Source: Immundisolibacter cernigliae (GTDB taxonomy: Bacteria; Pseudomonadota; Gammaproteobacteria; Immundisolibacterales; Immundisolibacteraceae). From it: a stretch of DNA of 64,000 bases. Shown here one piece after another: positions 24,857 to 36,128 of this stretch. Positions within the stretch are counted from its first letter, which is position 1; each line of letters starts with the position of its first letter. Under the pieces are notes generated by a model that saw nothing but the letters and a program-made list of their open reading frames with translations, searched no databases and was not told the DNA's origin. The stretch covers positions 558,001 through 622,000 of the forward strand of contig NZ_CP014671.1 of the NCBI RefSeq assembly GCF_001697225.1. The letters are read 5' to 3'. The translations under genes and the position numbers were made by a program.

Positions 24857-24983
24857 GCTGAATAAATCCATCCTGGATTTTCCAGCGCCCGCCATCGGGA
24901 AATAGCCTTGCGACGCAGCTTTGCCACGCGATCATCGCCCGGCGAAGCCGGGCTCCTACAGTTCGCCGATGGCTCGCAATCCT
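24857..24983. repeat. Composite repeat: family C unit and family A REP copy 2
   Basis: 24857-24898 is a 42-base unit that recurs inverted at 47496-47537 with a single mismatch; its core is AAATCCA-TCC-TGGATTT. 24937-24953 is the family A hairpin GCCCGGC-GAA-GCCGGGC followed by TCCTACA and, after it, CCGATGGC. Together they fill most of the 236-base gap before the cysteine-synthase-family gene. Confidence 0.7.
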
Positions 24984-25029
24984 TAATTCGGTTATCCAGA
25001 CTCCCCAGGCCGGCTTGGCCGCGGCCGCC

Positions 25030-26031
25030 TCAGGCCAGCCAGTCGGGCGTCGGCAGGCCTTTCTCGCGCAGAAAGGCCGGGTTCCACAGCTTGCCCTGGT
25101 AGCGCTGGCCGTAGTCGCACAGCAGCGTGACGATGGTGTGGCCCGGCCCGAGTTCCCGCGCCAGGCGCCGCGCCCCGGCCAGGTTGATGGCCGTGGAACC
25201 GCCCAGCACCAGGCCTTCCTCGCGTGCCAGGTCGAACAGCAGCGGCAGCGCTTCCTGGTCCGGGATGGCGTAGGCGCGGTCCACGGGGGCGCCTTCGAGA
25301 TTCGCCGTGATGCGGTTCTGGCCGATGCCCTCGGTGATCGAATTGCCCTCGGCCTTCAGCTCACCGTGCATGTAGTAGTTGTAAAGGCCGGCGCCCAGCG
25401 GATCGGCGCAGGCGATGACCACGTCCGGCCGGCGCGCCTTGAGCGCCATGCCGATGCCGGCCAGCGAGCCGCCGGTGCCGACCGCGCAGACGAAGCCGTC
25501 CACCGTGCCGCCCGTTTGCTCCCAGATCTCCGGACCCGTGGTCTCCAGATGCACCTGCCGGTTGGCGACGTTGTCGAACTGGTTTGCCCACAGCACGCCG
25601 CCCGGCTCCGTGGCGGCCAGCTCCTCGGCCAGCCGGCCGGACAGGCGCACGTAGTTGTCGGGGTTCTTGTACGGCACCGCCGGGACTTCGCGCAGCGTCG
25701 CGCCGGCCAGACGAATCGCGTCCTTTTTTTCCTGGCTCTGGGTTTGCGGAATGACGATCAGCGTGCGGTAACCGAGCACCCGGCCGACCAGCGCCAGACC
25801 GATGCCGGTGTTGCCGGCGGTGCCTTCCACGATCAGGCCGCCGGGGCGCAGCGCGCCACGCCTTTTGGCGTCGCGGATGATGCCCAGCGCCGCGCGGTCC
25901 TTGACCGAACCGCCGGGGTTCAGGAACTCGCACTTGCCCAGAATTTCGCAGCCGGTTTCGTCTGACAGCCGGCGCAGGCGCAGCAGCGGTGTGTTGCCGA
26001 TCAGGCCGATGAAGTCCGGGGTTATGTTCAT
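25030..26031 (-). CDS. PLP-dependent cysteine synthase family protein
   Basis: A 333-residue fold type II PLP enzyme. The PLP lysine is K44 in NPGGSVKDRAA and the substrate loop reads EGTAGNTGIG. The glycine-rich phosphate loop is AVGTGGSLAGIG. The protein is close in layout to CysK/CysM, but the N-terminal and C-terminal segments (WNPAFLREKGL, DYGQRYQGKLWNP) are those of the group annotated as cysteine synthase A or cysteine desulfhydrase (Cds1-like). It either makes cysteine from O-acetylserine and sulfide or runs the reverse. No cysE or transport partner is adjacent. Confidence 0.85.
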   Translation of the reverse strand: MNITPDFIGLIGNTPLLRLRRLSDETGCEILGKCEFLNPGGSVKDRAALGIIRDAKRRGALRPGGLIVEGTAGNTGIGLALVGRVLGYRTLIVIPQTQSQEKKDAIRLAGATLREVPAVPYKNPDNYVRLSGRLAEELAATEPGGVLWANQFDNVANRQVHLETTGPEIWEQTGGTVDGFVCAVGTGGSLAGIGMALKARRPDVVIACADPLGAGLYNYYMHGELKAEGNSITEGIGQNRITANLEGAPVDRAYAIPDQEALPLLFDLAREEGLVLGGSTAINLAGARRLARELGPGHTIVTLLCDYGQRYQGKLWNPAFLREKGLPTPDWLA

Positions 26032-26131
26032 GCCTCTACTCCTGTGGCGCTGGCCGGCTCCGGGCGATACACGGTGGCAGTGGAAACCGACCGCGCGGAC
26101 GCCGCGGACCGTCTTGGTCGGCCGTCTTGCG

Positions 26132-27967
26132 TCAACCGTTCAGATCGCGCACCGCACCGCGGTCGGCCGAGGTGGCAAAGCGCGCGTAGGCTCGCAGCGC
26201 CGTGGAGACGCTGCGCTCGCGGTCCTTCGGCTGCCAGGGGGTAGCGGATGCTTCCATCGCTTGTCGCCGGCGGGTGAGTTCGGCTTCGTCCACGGCCAGA
26301 TGAATGCGCCGGGCGGGGATGTCGATCTCGATGCGGTCGCCCTCCTCCACCAAACCGATCAGGCCGCCGGCCGCCGCCTCGGGCGAGATGTGGCCAATCG
26401 ACAGACCGGATGTGCCGCCCGAGAAGCGGCCGTCGGTGACCAGCGCGCAGGCCTTGCCCAGGCCCAGCGATTTCAGGTAGCTGGTCGGGTAGAGCATTTC
26501 CTGCATGCCGGGGCCGCCGCGCGGGCCCTCGTAGCGGATCAGCACCACGTCGCCGGCCTGAATGCGCTTGCCCAGGATGGCCTCGACGGCATCGTCCTGG
26601 CTTTCGAACACGCGCGCCGGGCCGGCAAAGCGCAGGATGGACTCGTCCACGCCGGCGGTCTTGACGATGCAGCCGTTCTCGGCCAGGTTGCCGTACAGCA
26701 CGGCCAGGCCGCCATCGCGGCTGTAGGCGTGTTCGAGATTGCGGATGCAGCCCTTGGCGCGGTCGATTTCCGGCTCCCAGGTGCGCGCCTGCGAGAACGC
26801 GACCTGGGTCGGCACGCCGCCGGGGGCGGCGCCGAACAGCCGGTGCGCGGCCGGATTGGCGGTCGCGGCGATATCCCAGGTGGCCAGCGCATCGCCCAGC
26901 GTCGGCGCATGCACGGTCGGCACGGAGAGGTCCAGCAGGCCGCATCGGCCCAGCTCACCGAGGATGCCCAGCACGCCGCCGGCGCGGTGCACGTCCTCCA
27001 TGTGATACGCGGCGGTGGCCGGCGCCACCTTGCACAGGTTCGGCACGCGCCGGGACAGGCGGTCGATGTCGGCCATGGCAAAGTCGACCTCGCCTTCCTG
27101 CGCGGCGGCCAGCAGGTGCAGCACGGTGTTGGTGGAGCCGCCCATGGCGATGTCGAGCGCCATGGCGTTTTCGAACGCCGCGCGGGTGGCGATGCCACGC
27201 GGCAGGGCGCGGGCATCGCCCTGTTCATACCAGCGCCGGCACAGCTCGACGATGGTGCGACCGGCCTGCTCGAACAACTCGCGCCGGTAGGCATGCGTGG
27301 CCAGCAGACTGCCGTTGCCGGGCAGACTCAGACCCAGCGCCTCGGTCAGGCAGTTCATGGAATTGGCCGTGAACATGCCCGAGCACGAGCCGCAGGTTGG
27401 GCACGCGCTGCGCTCCATGGCCAGGCTCTCGGCGTCGCTGACGTTCGGATCAGCGGCGGCGATCATGGCGTCGATCAGGTCGACGGCCGTTTCGGTGCCC
27501 TTCCACTGCACCTTGCCGGCCTCCATTGGCCCGCCGGATACGAACACCGCCGGAATGTTCAGGCGCATGGCCGCCATCAGCATGCCCGGCGTGATCTTGT
27601 CGCAGTTGGAGATGCACACCAGCGCGTCGGCGCAGTGGGCATTGGCCATGTACTCGACCGAGTCGGCGATCAGCTCGCGGGACGGCAGCGAATACAGCAT
27701 GCCGCCGTGGCCCATGGCGATGCCGTCATCGACGGCGATGGTGTGGAACTCGCGCGCCACGCCGCCGGCGGCCTCGATCTGCCGCGCCACGATCTCGCCC
27801 AGGTCCTTCAGGTGTACGTGGCCGGGCACGAACTGCGTGTAGGAGTTGGCAATCGCGATGATCGGCTTGCCGAAGTCGCTTTCCTGCATGCCGGTGGCGC
27901 GCCACAGGGCGCGCGCGCCGGCCATGTTGCGGCCTTCGGTGGAGGTGCGGGAACGGTAGGCGGGCAT
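26132..27967 (-). CDS. ilvD: Dihydroxy-acid dehydratase
   Basis: A 611-residue enzyme of valine/isoleucine synthesis that dehydrates 2,3-dihydroxy acids to 2-keto acids. It carries the Fe-S cysteines in [11 protein letters not shown] and [14 protein letters not shown], and the C-terminal [16 protein letters not shown]. Length is close to the 616 of E. coli. ATG 27967 starts [20 protein letters not shown], the usual beginning; a longer frame to 28549 only shadows cobU. Transcribed toward the cysteine-synthase-family gene with a 100-base gap. Divergent from cobU. Confidence 0.96.
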   Translation of the reverse strand: MPAYRSRTSTEGRNMAGARALWRATGMQESDFGKPIIAIANSYTQFVPGHVHLKDLGEIVARQIEAAGGVAREFHTIAVDDGIAMGHGGMLYSLPSRELIADSVEYMANAHCADALVCISNCDKITPGMLMAAMRLNIPAVFVSGGPMEAGKVQWKGTETAVDLIDAMIAAADPNVSDAESLAMERSACPTCGSCSGMFTANSMNCLTEALGLSLPGNGSLLATHAYRRELFEQAGRTIVELCRRWYEQGDARALPRGIATRAAFENAMALDIAMGGSTNTVLHLLAAAQEGEVDFAMADIDRLSRRVPNLCKVAPATAAYHMEDVHRAGGVLGILGELGRCGLLDLSVPTVHAPTLGDALATWDIAATANPAAHRLFGAAPGGVPTQVAFSQARTWEPEIDRAKGCIRNLEHAYSRDGGLAVLYGNLAENGCIVKTAGVDESILRFAGPARVFESQDDAVEAILGKRIQAGDVVLIRYEGPRGGPGMQEMLYPTSYLKSLGLGKACALVTDGRFSGGTSGLSIGHISPEAAAGGLIGLVEEGDRIEIDIPARRIHLAVDEAELTRRRQAMEASATPWQPKDRERSVSTALRAYARFATSADRGAVRDLNG

Positions 27968-28108
27968 GAGAGGCTCCGGAAACGACCGAGCGGTGCAGGG
28001 CTGACTGGGCATTCTAGCCGCCCGGCACCGCGCGGGCTTGCCGACACCGACCGCTGCTGGCCCGATAATGGCGCCTGTCGCCATCCCCATCCGGTTCGCC
28101 TTCCTGAT

Positions 28109-28630
28109 ATGAAAACGCTGATCCTGGGCGGTGTGCGCTCGGGCAAGAGCCGCCTCGCCGAACGGCTGGCGCGGGAATCGGGCCGGCCGGTCACCTACAT
28201 CGCCACCGCCACCGCGGGCGATGCCGAGATGAGCGAGCGCATTGCCGCCCATCGTGCCCGTCGGCCGGTCGACTGGGCGGTGATCGAAACTCCGCTGGCG
28301 CTGGCCGCCACCCTGCACGCGCACGCCCGCGCCGACGGCTGCCTGATCGTCGACTGCCTGACGCTGTGGCTGACCAACCTTCTGCTGGCAAACGATGAAC
28401 AGGCGCTTGCCCGCGAACGGCAGGCGCTGCTGGATACGCTCGCTGTCCTGCCGGGCGACATCCTGCTGGTCGGCAACGAAACCGGCATGGGCATCGTGCC
28501 GCTGGGCGAACTGACCCGCCGCTACTGCGACGCCGCCGGCTGGCTGCACCAGGACATTGCCGCCTGCTGCGATCGGGTGCTGCTGACCGTGGCCGGGCTG
28601 CCGCTGGCGCTCAAGGGCGAGCTGCCGTGA
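28109..28630 (+). CDS. cobU: Adenosylcobinamide kinase / guanylyltransferase
   Basis: A 173-residue bifunctional enzyme that phosphorylates adenosylcobinamide and transfers GMP in the late step of cobalamin assembly. The P-loop is GGVRSGKS (residues 7-14); the guanylylated histidine is probably H48 (AAHRARRP). [12 protein letters not shown] and [10 protein letters not shown] match CobU. The stop overlaps the GTG of cobT (GTGA). No cobalamin riboswitch is evident in the 141-base gap to ilvD. Confidence 0.95.
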   Translation: MKTLILGGVRSGKSRLAERLARESGRPVTYIATATAGDAEMSERIAAHRARRPVDWAVIETPLALAATLHAHARADGCLIVDCLTLWLTNLLLANDEQALARERQALLDTLAVLPGDILLVGNETGMGIVPLGELTRRYCDAAGWLHQDIAACCDRVLLTVAGLPLALKGELP

Positions 28631-29682
28631 GCCTCGACTGGCTGCACGGACCCTGCGCCGTGCCGGACGCCGCTACCGCCGCCCGCGCCGCCGCTCGGCA
28701 AGGGCGGCTCACCAAGCCGCCGGGTTCACTCGGTCGACTCGAAGCCCTCGCAGTGCAGCTCGCGGCTTGGCAAGGCCACGACCAGCCGACGCTGGAGTGC
28801 GTTCAGGTTTGCGTATTTGCGGGCGATCACGGCGTGGTCGCGCAGGGCGTGTCGGCCTTTCCGCAGGCGGTCACGGCGCAGATGCTGCGCAACTTCGTCA
28901 GCGGTGGCGCGGCGGTCAGCGTGCTGGCGCGCCAGCTCGGCGCGCATCTTGAAGTCGTCAACCTGGGCACCGCCGTCGACCCCGGTCCGCTGCCGGAGCT
29001 GATCGACGCCCGCATCGCGCCCATGACGACCGATTTCACGATCGCGCCGGCCATGACGACGGCGCAGCTGAACGCCGCACTCTCGGCCGGCCGGGATGCC
29101 GTGGCGCGCGCCCGAAACGCCGGCGCCCAGCTGTTCATCGGCGGCGAGATGGGCATCGGCAACACCACGGCGGCGGCCGCGCTGGCCTGCGCGCTGCTGG
29201 GCGAGGCGCCACAGCAACTGGCGGGCCCGGGCACGGGACTCGATGCGAGCGGCGTGCGGCGCAAGGCGGCCGTCATTGCGCAGGCCCTGTCGCTGCACGA
29301 AGCGCACTGCGGCGAGCCGCTGGAAGCGCTGCGGCGCCTCGGCGGCTTCGAGATCGCCGCCCTGACCGGCGCCGCCATCGCCTGCGCCCAGGCCGGGCTG
29401 CCGCTGCTGGTGGACGGCTTCATCGTCAGCGCGGCGATGCTGGCTGCGTGCCGCATCCAGCCGGCGGTACGCGACTGGCTGTTGTTTGGCCACCGCTCGG
29501 CCGAACCGGGACACGACCGCGTGTTGCAGGCGCTGGACGCCGCGCCCCTGCTGGCGCTCGATATGCGCCTGGGCGAGGGCAGTGGCGCGCTGACCGCGCT
29601 GCCGCTGCTGCGCCTGGCCTGCGCGCTGCATGGCGAAATGGCGACGTTCAGCGAAGCCGGCGTTGCCGGGAGCCAACCATGA
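28627..29682 (+). CDS. cobT: Nicotinate-nucleotide:dimethylbenzimidazole phosphoribosyltransferase
   Basis: A 351-residue enzyme that makes alpha-ribazole phosphate, the lower ligand of cobalamin. [17 protein letters not shown] near residue 60, [10 protein letters not shown] and the C-terminal LGEGSGA, which holds the family's catalytic glutamate, are intact. The GTG start overlaps cobU and the stop overlaps cobS. With cobU and cobS it forms the nucleotide-loop branch, so the strain probably completes cobalamin from salvaged or otherwise made cobinamide. No cobC phosphatase follows. Confidence 0.95.
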   Translation: MSLDWLHGPCAVPDAATAARAAARQGRLTKPPGSLGRLEALAVQLAAWQGHDQPTLECVQVCVFAGDHGVVAQGVSAFPQAVTAQMLRNFVSGGAAVSVLARQLGAHLEVVNLGTAVDPGPLPELIDARIAPMTTDFTIAPAMTTAQLNAALSAGRDAVARARNAGAQLFIGGEMGIGNTTAAAALACALLGEAPQQLAGPGTGLDASGVRRKAAVIAQALSLHEAHCGEPLEALRRLGGFEIAALTGAAIACAQAGLPLLVDGFIVSAAMLAACRIQPAVRDWLLFGHRSAEPGHDRVLQALDAAPLLALDMRLGEGSGALTALPLLRLACALHGEMATFSEAGVAGSQP

Positions 29683-30422
29683 TCACCGCCCTGTGGCGCC
29701 CGCTACGGCTGGCGCTGGCCATGCTGACCACGCTGCCGGTGCCGCAGCCGACCGCGCCCGATCCGGACGAGCTCGGACGCGCCCCCCTGACCTACCCGCT
29801 GGTCGGCGTGCTGCTGGGCGCACTGCTGATCGGCGCCAGTTGGGCGCTGTTCGACCTGCCGCCGCTGGCCGGCGCGGCCATCGTGCTCGCGCTGTGGACG
29901 CTGCTGACCGGCGCGCTGCACCTGGACGGCCTGGCCGACTGTGCCGATGGCCTGCTGGGCGGCCATGCCGATGCAGCGCGGCGGCGCACCATCATGCACG
30001 ACCCGCACGTCGGCAGCGCGGCCGTGGTCGCCCTGGTGCTGGTGATGATCGGCAAGTTCGCCGGCCTGGCGGCGGCGCTCGATCACGGCAACCTGCTGCC
30101 GCTGCTACTGGCACCCGTACTCGGCCGCGGCGCCGTGCTGGCGCTGATGTGCGCCCTGCCCTACAGCAGCCCCGGCGGCATGGCAGAGGCGATCACGGCG
30201 CGGCTGCCACGCCAGACCGGCTGGCTGGTCGTGGCGGTGGTCGCAGGGCTGTCGCTGATCGTGGCGCCCGGCGCCTTGCTGCTGGCGGCGCTGCTGGTCT
30301 GCCTGATCGGCCGCGGCGCCCTGCACCGGCTGGGGGGCGCCAGTGGCGATGTCTACGGCGCGGCCATCGAGTTGATCGAGACCGCCGTACTGCTTGCGAT
30401 GGCCCTGCCATCCGGCACCTGA
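29679..30422 (+). CDS. cobS: Adenosylcobinamide-GDP ribazoletransferase (cobalamin synthase)
   Basis: A 247-residue integral membrane protein with about six to seven spans that joins adenosylcobinamide-GDP and alpha-ribazole. The signature [15 protein letters not shown] lies near residue 80, followed by [22 protein letters not shown] near the N-terminus is also conserved. It overlaps cobT by 4 bases. It is the last gene of cobUTS; a 295-base repeat-rich gap follows. Confidence 0.94.
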   Translation: MITALWRPLRLALAMLTTLPVPQPTAPDPDELGRAPLTYPLVGVLLGALLIGASWALFDLPPLAGAAIVLALWTLLTGALHLDGLADCADGLLGGHADAARRRTIMHDPHVGSAAVVALVLVMIGKFAGLAAALDHGNLLPLLLAPVLGRGAVLALMCALPYSSPGGMAEAITARLPRQTGWLVVAVVAGLSLIVAPGALLLAALLVCLIGRGALHRLGGASGDVYGAAIELIETAVLLAMALPSGT

Positions 30423-30479
30423 ACGCCACCGGGCCACGGCCGCTACAATGCGCGCCCGCCGCCTGGAAAGACTTGGTAG

Positions 30480-30560
30480 GCGCGCAGCTTCGCTGTCCGA
30501 CGATCGCCCGGCGGAGCCGGGCTCCTACAACGCGATGATCGCCCGGCGGAGCTGGGCTCC
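30480..30560. repeat. REP-like family A copy 3 (two hairpins)
   Basis: Two tandem units are present: GCCCGGC-GGA-GCCGGGC at 30506-30522 and GCCCGGC-GGA-GCTGGGC at 30541-30557, each after the word GATC and before TCC. Same family as the units near 1959, 24937 and 53818. Confidence 0.75.
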
Positions 30561-30570
30561 AGCTTTTCGG

Positions 30571-30635
30571 CTCGGCTTGCAGCCGATGATTTTGGCAGCT
30601 CGGCCCTGCCCTGCGGGAAACACCGAATACTTCAG
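30571..30635 (-). repeat. Dispersed repeat family D (inverted copy)
   Basis: About 65 bases that, as a reverse complement, match 47398-47461 at roughly four positions in five, including the words TTTCCCGCAG and GCTGCCAAAATCA. Both copies sit in gaps after genes. The remaining part of the 295-base gap (30636-30717) shows no recognised feature beyond the start region of the lipoprotein gene. Confidence 0.6.
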
Positions 30636-30717
30636 TATTTCCCAAGGCATTGGCACCCGAAAACCTGTGGTCAGCCTCGGTGTCTCAGGTACAGCTTTCC
30701 CGACCTCAAGGTACTGT

Positions 30718-31191
30718 ATGTTATTTCAATTTTACAGATTGACCCTCATCACGCTGGCCGTCGCGGCAACTGCCGGGGGCCTTGGTGCGTGCGCCTCCAG
30801 CACCGCCGGCAACGTCTACTCGCGTGATGAGGCGCGCCAGGCACAAGTGGTGAAGTTCGGCACCATCGAGGCCGTCCAGCCGGTCAAGATCGAAGGCAGG
30901 CCCGGCTACCTCGGGGCCGCCACCGGCGCCGTGCTGGGCGGGCTTGCCGGCAGCACCGTCGGTGGCGGAACCGGTCAGAAGGCGGCCACCGTGGCCGGAG
31001 CCGTAGCCGGCGGCGTGGCCGGGCAGGCCGGCGAACGTGTCCTGACCAGGGCCGATGGACTGGAAATCACGGTGCGGCTGGAAAACGGCAACATCATGGC
31101 CATCGTGCAGGAACAAAGCGAGCAGCAGTTCCAGGTCGGCCAGCGGGTGCGCGTGGTCGAGCACAACGGCACTTACCGCGTATCACCCTGA
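30718..31191 (+). CDS. slyB: SlyB-like outer-membrane lipoprotein with glycine zipper
   Basis: A 157-residue protein with a signal peptide ending in a lipobox-like GLGAC (C25). It then has the Gly zipper [21 protein letters not shown] and further GxxxG steps, and a C-terminal beta domain ending in [12 protein letters not shown]. This is the SlyB/PcP family of outer-membrane lipoproteins, PhoP-linked and stress-related in enterics. The ATG at 30718 has only AAGG 9 bases upstream. Precedes rpiA by 14 bases, so the two may be co-transcribed. Confidence 0.87.
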   Translation: MLFQFYRLTLITLAVAATAGGLGACASSTAGNVYSRDEARQAQVVKFGTIEAVQPVKIEGRPGYLGAATGAVLGGLAGSTVGGGTGQKAATVAGAVAGGVAGQAGERVLTRADGLEITVRLENGNIMAIVQEQSEQQFQVGQRVRVVEHNGTYRVSP

Positions 31192-31205
31192 AGGAAACCG
31201 CAGAC

Positions 31206-31865
31206 ATGGCTGACCAGGACATCGGCAAACGGCGCGCCGCCGAGGCGGCGCTCGAATTCCTGCCGCAGGACGAGGTGATCGGGGTTGGCACCGGCTCGAC
31301 CGTGAATTTCTTCATCGATTGCCTGGGTGCATTGCGCCAGCGCATCAAGGGCGCCGTCGCAAGCTCGGTGGCCACTGCCGAACGCCTGCAGGCGCAGGGC
31401 ATCGATCTGGTCGACCTGAACGACGCCGGCACGCTGTCCGTCTACATCGATGGCGCCGACGAGGCGACCGCACACCGCCAGCTCATCAAGGGCGGTGGTG
31501 GTGCGCTCACGCGCGAGAAGATCATTGCCGCTGCCAGCCGGCAGTTCGTGTGCATCGCCGACGAATCGAAACGGGTCGGACGCCTGGGCGCCTTCCCGCT
31601 GCCGGTGGAGGTCATCCCCATGGCACGCAGCTACGTGGCCCGCGAAATCGTCGCCCTGGGCGGCCGGCCGGTGTACCGACACGGCTTCGTCACCGACAAC
31701 GGCAACATCATTCTGGACGTGCATGGCCTCGATATCGTGGAGCCGATCAAGCTCGAACAGACACTCAACAACATCGCCGGCGTGGTCAGCAATGGCCTGT
31801 TCGCCGCCCGTGGCGCGGACGTGCTGCTGATCGGCAGCGCCACGGGCGTGCAGCGCATCGCCTGA
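31206..31865 (+). CDS. rpiA: Ribose-5-phosphate isomerase A
   Basis: A 219-residue enzyme that interconverts ribulose-5-phosphate and ribose-5-phosphate. The signature [13 protein letters not shown] is at residues about 26-38, followed by DGADEAT and [12 protein letters not shown], which contain the active-site Asp, Lys and Glu. The size matches E. coli RpiA (219). Start ATG 31206 follows AAGGAA. Cytoplasmic, pentose phosphate pathway. Confidence 0.96.
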   Translation: MADQDIGKRRAAEAALEFLPQDEVIGVGTGSTVNFFIDCLGALRQRIKGAVASSVATAERLQAQGIDLVDLNDAGTLSVYIDGADEATAHRQLIKGGGGALTREKIIAAASRQFVCIADESKRVGRLGAFPLPVEVIPMARSYVAREIVALGGRPVYRHGFVTDNGNIILDVHGLDIVEPIKLEQTLNNIAGVVSNGLFAARGADVLLIGSATGVQRIA

Positions 31866-31932
31866 GCCGACCCGCGGTAACGCCCTGACCCGTGTGACAA
31901 TACCGGCAGTCCTATCCGGGGAGCCGAAGCGC

Positions 31933-32985
31933 GTGTCAGGCGCGATCCATTTCAGCCAACTTCGGCATTACCTGCCGCTGTCCACGTTTCCGCGCGCCCA
32001 GCTGGTCGAGCTGGCCGAACTGGCGCGCATCATGGAACCCGCCGATCGCAGCCTCATCTTCGAAGCCCCGCACGAGCCGTTCGGCGAATCCCTGTATCTG
32101 CTGGCCGGCGAGGCCAGCGCCGTCACCACCACTGGCGTGGCGGCCATCATCGAAGCCGGCACCCCCAGCGCCGCCTATCCGCTCAACGACGGGCGCTTCC
32201 GGTCGGTGACCGCCTTTTCGGAGGTGGTGCTGATGTCTGTGCCCTTCGAGCTGGTCGACCTGATGTCGACCTGGGACCAGCTGGCGGTCGTGGAGCGTCG
32301 CAGCGTGGACCGGGCCACTGCATTCTTCAGCCGGGGCATTCCGCGGCGCTGGAGCTACGGCTTCTTCCCGGCCCTGCGCAACACTCCCGCGGCGCGCATC
32401 GAAGAACTGATGCAAAGCTTCGTGCCGCAGGCGGTGCAGGAGCGCCAGGTAATGACCCACCAGGGCGAGCCGGCGCGCGAGTTTTACATCGTTGACAGCG
32501 GCACTGCGCTGGCGACGCGCGAGAGTCCGGCGGACGAAGGCGAGTCGATTGAACTGGCGCAGCTGGGCGAAGGCGAATGCTTTGGCGTAGAGGCACTGGG
32601 CGATGCACCGGTCAGCACCGCCACGGTCAGCATGATCAGCGATGGCATGCTGATGCGCTTGCCCGCGGAGGACTTCCGGCGCCTGCAGACGCCGCCGCAG
32701 CAAGCGCTGGTGGCCGCCGCGGCGGCCATCGAACTGATCAGCACCGGCGGCCACTGGCTGGACGTGCGCCAGCGTGGCGAGTGGCAAAACTCGCACCTGC
32801 CGGGGGCCTACAACCTGCCGCTGCAGGAAATTCGCCTGCACGCCGGACGCCTCGATCCGACCGTTCATTACGTGTGTTACTGCAACAGCGGTCGACGCGC
32901 GGCGGCAGCGGCGCATATCCTGACCCAGATCGGCATTGCCGCCAGCGTGCTGAGCGGACACTACCGGCACGTCGGCGGCGAATAG
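31933..32985 (+). CDS. Cyclic-nucleotide-binding and rhodanese fusion protein
   Basis: A 350-residue protein. Residues about 20-120 look like a degenerate cyclic-nucleotide-binding domain. Residues about 160-265 form a better one (REFYIVDSGTALATRES, then LAQLGEGECFGVEALGD). Residues about 270-345 are a rhodanese domain with the loop CNSGRRAAAAAH, where a cysteine is in the catalytic position. GGGGAG 9 bases upstream supports GTG 31933; a GTG at 31894 is an alternative. It probably senses a small molecule and moves sulfur or acts as a phosphatase-like signal protein; the ligand is unknown. It is followed by rpoH. Confidence 0.8.
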   Translation: MSGAIHFSQLRHYLPLSTFPRAQLVELAELARIMEPADRSLIFEAPHEPFGESLYLLAGEASAVTTTGVAAIIEAGTPSAAYPLNDGRFRSVTAFSEVVLMSVPFELVDLMSTWDQLAVVERRSVDRATAFFSRGIPRRWSYGFFPALRNTPAARIEELMQSFVPQAVQERQVMTHQGEPAREFYIVDSGTALATRESPADEGESIELAQLGEGECFGVEALGDAPVSTATVSMISDGMLMRLPAEDFRRLQTPPQQALVAAAAAIELISTGGHWLDVRQRGEWQNSHLPGAYNLPLQEIRLHAGRLDPTVHYVCYCNSGRRAAAAAHILTQIGIAASVLSGHYRHVGGE

Positions 32986-33073
32986 ACGCACCGGCGCCCG
33001 CCCGGGTCAACCCGGCGAAGCGACCGCACCAACACGGGCGGGGAGCGGCTCATTTCGGCAACTCGGGACGGAT

Positions 33074-33100
33074 TTAGCACTCTAATCGGCCGAGTGCTAA
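33074..33100 (+). promoter_or_regulatory. CIRCE operator for HrcA, upstream of rpoH
   Basis: A perfect inverted repeat TTAGCACTC-N9-GAGTGCTAA, the exact CIRCE consensus, ends 31 bases before the rpoH ATG. HrcA represses through CIRCE at GroE and DnaK operons in many bacteria. Here it would place the heat-shock sigma factor itself under HrcA control. Nothing else in the window would be controlled by it. Confidence 0.92.
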
Positions 33101-33131
33101 CATTTTGGCGTCCATCGCGAGGAAACCCTGT

Positions 33132-33988
<857 letters not shown>

Positions 33989-33992
<4 letters not shown>

Positions 33993-34261
33993 GCGAGCCC
34001 GAGCCGCGTCGTTTCGGGTTTCTGGGCGTGCTGCGGGAGATGGCCTGGGCCTTTCTGGGCGTGCGCGACCGCGGCAGCTACGAGCGCACCACGCGCTCGA
34101 ACCCGCTGCACATCATTCTGGCCGGGATACTGCTGACCGCGCTGCTGGTGATCGCGTTGGTCAGCGTGGTGAAATTCGCGCTCGGCGAACGCCCGGCAGC
34201 CGACCCCTCAGCGCACGCCGTACCCGGCAAGGTAATGATCGATCAGCAGCGCGGCGAATAG
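33989..34261 (+). CDS. DUF2970 small membrane protein
   Basis: A 90-residue protein with a basic N-terminal half ([21 protein letters not shown]) and a single membrane span at about 44-66. It matches DUF2970, a family often found near respiratory or cytochrome oxidase genes. The ATG overlaps the rpoH stop and the last 54 bases overlap the 3' end of ctaB on the other strand. Its role is not known; the position between rpoH and the oxidase assembly genes may be incidental. Confidence 0.78.
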
Positions 34262-35116
34262 GCCCATCAGGTAGGTGATGGAAAAGCGAAAGGTCGCCGA
34301 AGCGACCGCGCTGTCCTGCGTGCGGTAAAGCCGCACTGCCCACTGGATGAAGCGCCCGCCCAGCAGCAAGGCCGCCAGCGCATAGGGCCAGCCGGCGAAA
34401 CGGGTGGCGAACGGCAACAGGCTGACCGCCAGCAGCAGCGCCGAGTACAGCAGCACGTGCAGGCGGGTGTAGGCCAAACCGTGTGTCACCGGCAGCATCG
34501 GGATGTTGACCCGCGCGTACTCTTCGTGACGGCGGATGGCCAGCGCCCAGAAATGCGGCGGTGTCCACACGAAAATGATCAGAAACAACAACAGCGCCGG
34601 CGGATCCACGCTGCCGGTGACGGCTGTCCAGCCGAGCACCGGCGGCGCGGCGCCGGCCGCCCCGCCGATAACGATGTTCTGCGGCGTGGCGCGCTTCAGA
34701 TAGCGGGTGTAGATCACTGCGTAGCCGATCAGCGATGCAAAGGTCAGCACCGCCGTCAGCACGTTGACCCACACCACCAGCAGGCTCATCGACAGCAGGC
34801 CCAGCACCGCCGCAAACACCAGCGCCTGCGACGACGTGATGCTGCCATTGGGCAAGGGCCGGTTGCGGGTGCGGTCCATCTGCGCATCGATGCGGGCATC
34901 GACAACCTGATTGACCACCGCCGCCGACGACGCGGCCAGGAAAATGCCGAGGTTGCCGGCCAGCAGGGCGTTCAGCGGCACCATGCCCGGCACCGCCAGC
35001 AGCATGCCCACGACGGCCGTAAAGCAGATCAGCGCCACCACCCGCGGCTTGCACAGCTCCAGATATTCGCGCCACAGCGGCAGCGGTGGCGCATCCAGCG
35101 GTATCGATTCAGCCAC
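34208..35116 (-). CDS. ctaB: Protoheme IX farnesyltransferase (heme O synthase)
   Basis: A 302-residue integral membrane UbiA-family enzyme with about eight to nine spans. [21 protein letters not shown] holds the polar Asp residues that bind the prenyl diphosphate. It converts heme B to heme O, needed before heme A can be made for cytochrome oxidase. GTG 35116 overlaps the ctaA stop by 8 bases, so both come from one message that starts further up at SURF1. Confidence 0.95.
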   Translation of the reverse strand: MAESIPLDAPPLPLWREYLELCKPRVVALICFTAVVGMLLAVPGMVPLNALLAGNLGIFLAASSAAVVNQVVDARIDAQMDRTRNRPLPNGSITSSQALVFAAVLGLLSMSLLVVWVNVLTAVLTFASLIGYAVIYTRYLKRATPQNIVIGGAAGAAPPVLGWTAVTGSVDPPALLLFLIIFVWTPPHFWALAIRRHEEYARVNIPMLPVTHGLAYTRLHVLLYSALLLAVSLLPFATRFAGWPYALAALLLGGRFIQWAVRLYRTQDSAVASATFRFSITYLMGLFAALLIDHYLAGYGVR

Positions 35117-36128
35117 GCGCGGCCCCGCTGCGATAAAGGGTGTGGATCAAGGTCAGCAGCGCCAGCAGCAGCAGCGCCGCGACGGCATTGTGCGCCGCCG
35201 CGACCGGCAAGGGCAGGTGCAGCCAGACATTGGCGATGCCAAGCGAAACCTGGGCTACCAGCAGCGTCAACATGACGGCAGCGGCGGCGCGCAGCGACCC
35301 GGGCTGGCGCAGCGCATAAATCCCCACTGCGCCCAGATACAGAAAGGTGACCACAGCCCAGGCTCGATGCGCCATGTGCACCGCTACCCGTGCCGGACTG
35401 TCCAGCACGCCGAACTCGTAGTTGACGCCCAGGCCCCGCCACATCACGAAGCCATCTGCCATATCCATCGGTGGCCACCACTCGCCCATGCACTTCGGAA
35501 AAGTCGGGCAGGCCAGGGCAGCGTAGTTGGCGCTGGTCCACCCGCCAAGGGCGATCTGAACCACCAGCACCGCGATGCCCACGAGCGCCAACCGACGCAG
35601 CCGCACGGGCGGCCGGTGGCGGGCCGGCACGAATGAGCGCGCCCCCAGATAGCCCAGCCACAGCAGGCTGAGCACCGAAAATCCACCCAGCAGATGGCCC
35701 ATCACCACCACCGGCTTGAGCAGCAGGGTGACCGTCCACATGCCAAGCGCGGCCTGAAACGCGATCAGCGCCAGCAGCGCAGTTGCCAAGGCGCGTCCAG
35801 CCGCCCGCCGCCATGCGGATACAGTCAGTCCCAACACCACCAGGCCGAGCAATCCGGCGGCATAGCGGTGGACCATTTCCTTCCAGGCCTTGGCCGGCTC
35901 CACCGGCCGATGTGCGAAGGCCTCATTGGCCCGATCCAGCGCCGACGGACTCGCCGGCACGCCCACATGCCCATAACAACCCGGCCAGTCCGGGCATCCC
36001 AGACCCGCGTCCGACAGGCGGGTGTAGGCTCCCAGAATCACAACAACGAGCGCCAGCGCTGCTGCCAGCAGCCAAGGCAAGGGGTGCGCCACCCGCGGCT
36101 TTGTCGGTCGGCTCAATGATCGCTCCAT
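35109..36128 (-). CDS. ctaA: Heme A synthase
   Basis: A 339-residue COX15/CtaA-family membrane protein with eight spans. Two Cys pairs in [11 protein letters not shown] and [12 protein letters not shown], and histidines in [26 protein letters not shown] and AAAHNAVA, fit the heme-binding sites. It oxidises heme O to heme A in the inner membrane. The ATG overlaps the stop of the preceding SCO-like gene by ATGA. Confidence 0.95.
   Translation of the reverse strand: MERSLSRPTKPRVAHPLPWLLAAALALVVVILGAYTRLSDAGLGCPDWPGCYGHVGVPASPSALDRANEAFAHRPVEPAKAWKEMVHRYAAGLLGLVVLGLTVSAWRRAAGRALATALLALIAFQAALGMWTVTLLLKPVVVMGHLLGGFSVLSLLWLGYLGARSFVPARHRPPVRLRRLALVGIAVLVVQIALGGWTSANYAALACPTFPKCMGEWWPPMDMADGFVMWRGLGVNYEFGVLDSPARVAVHMAHRAWAVVTFLYLGAVGIYALRQPGSLRAAAAVMLTLLVAQVSLGIANVWLHLPLPVAAAHNAVAALLLLALLTLIHTLYRSGAARG

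Noticed and set aside
25802-28108. Long plus-strand open frame in front of cobU
   Set aside because: It is antisense to the cysteine-synthase-family gene and ilvD, both of which have intact catalytic motifs. Only the last 173 codons (cobU) are real.
27968-28108. A cobalamin riboswitch in front of cobUTS
   Set aside because: The gap is only 141 bases and I could not find the B12-box core (GCCACTG-like). No support in the sequence.
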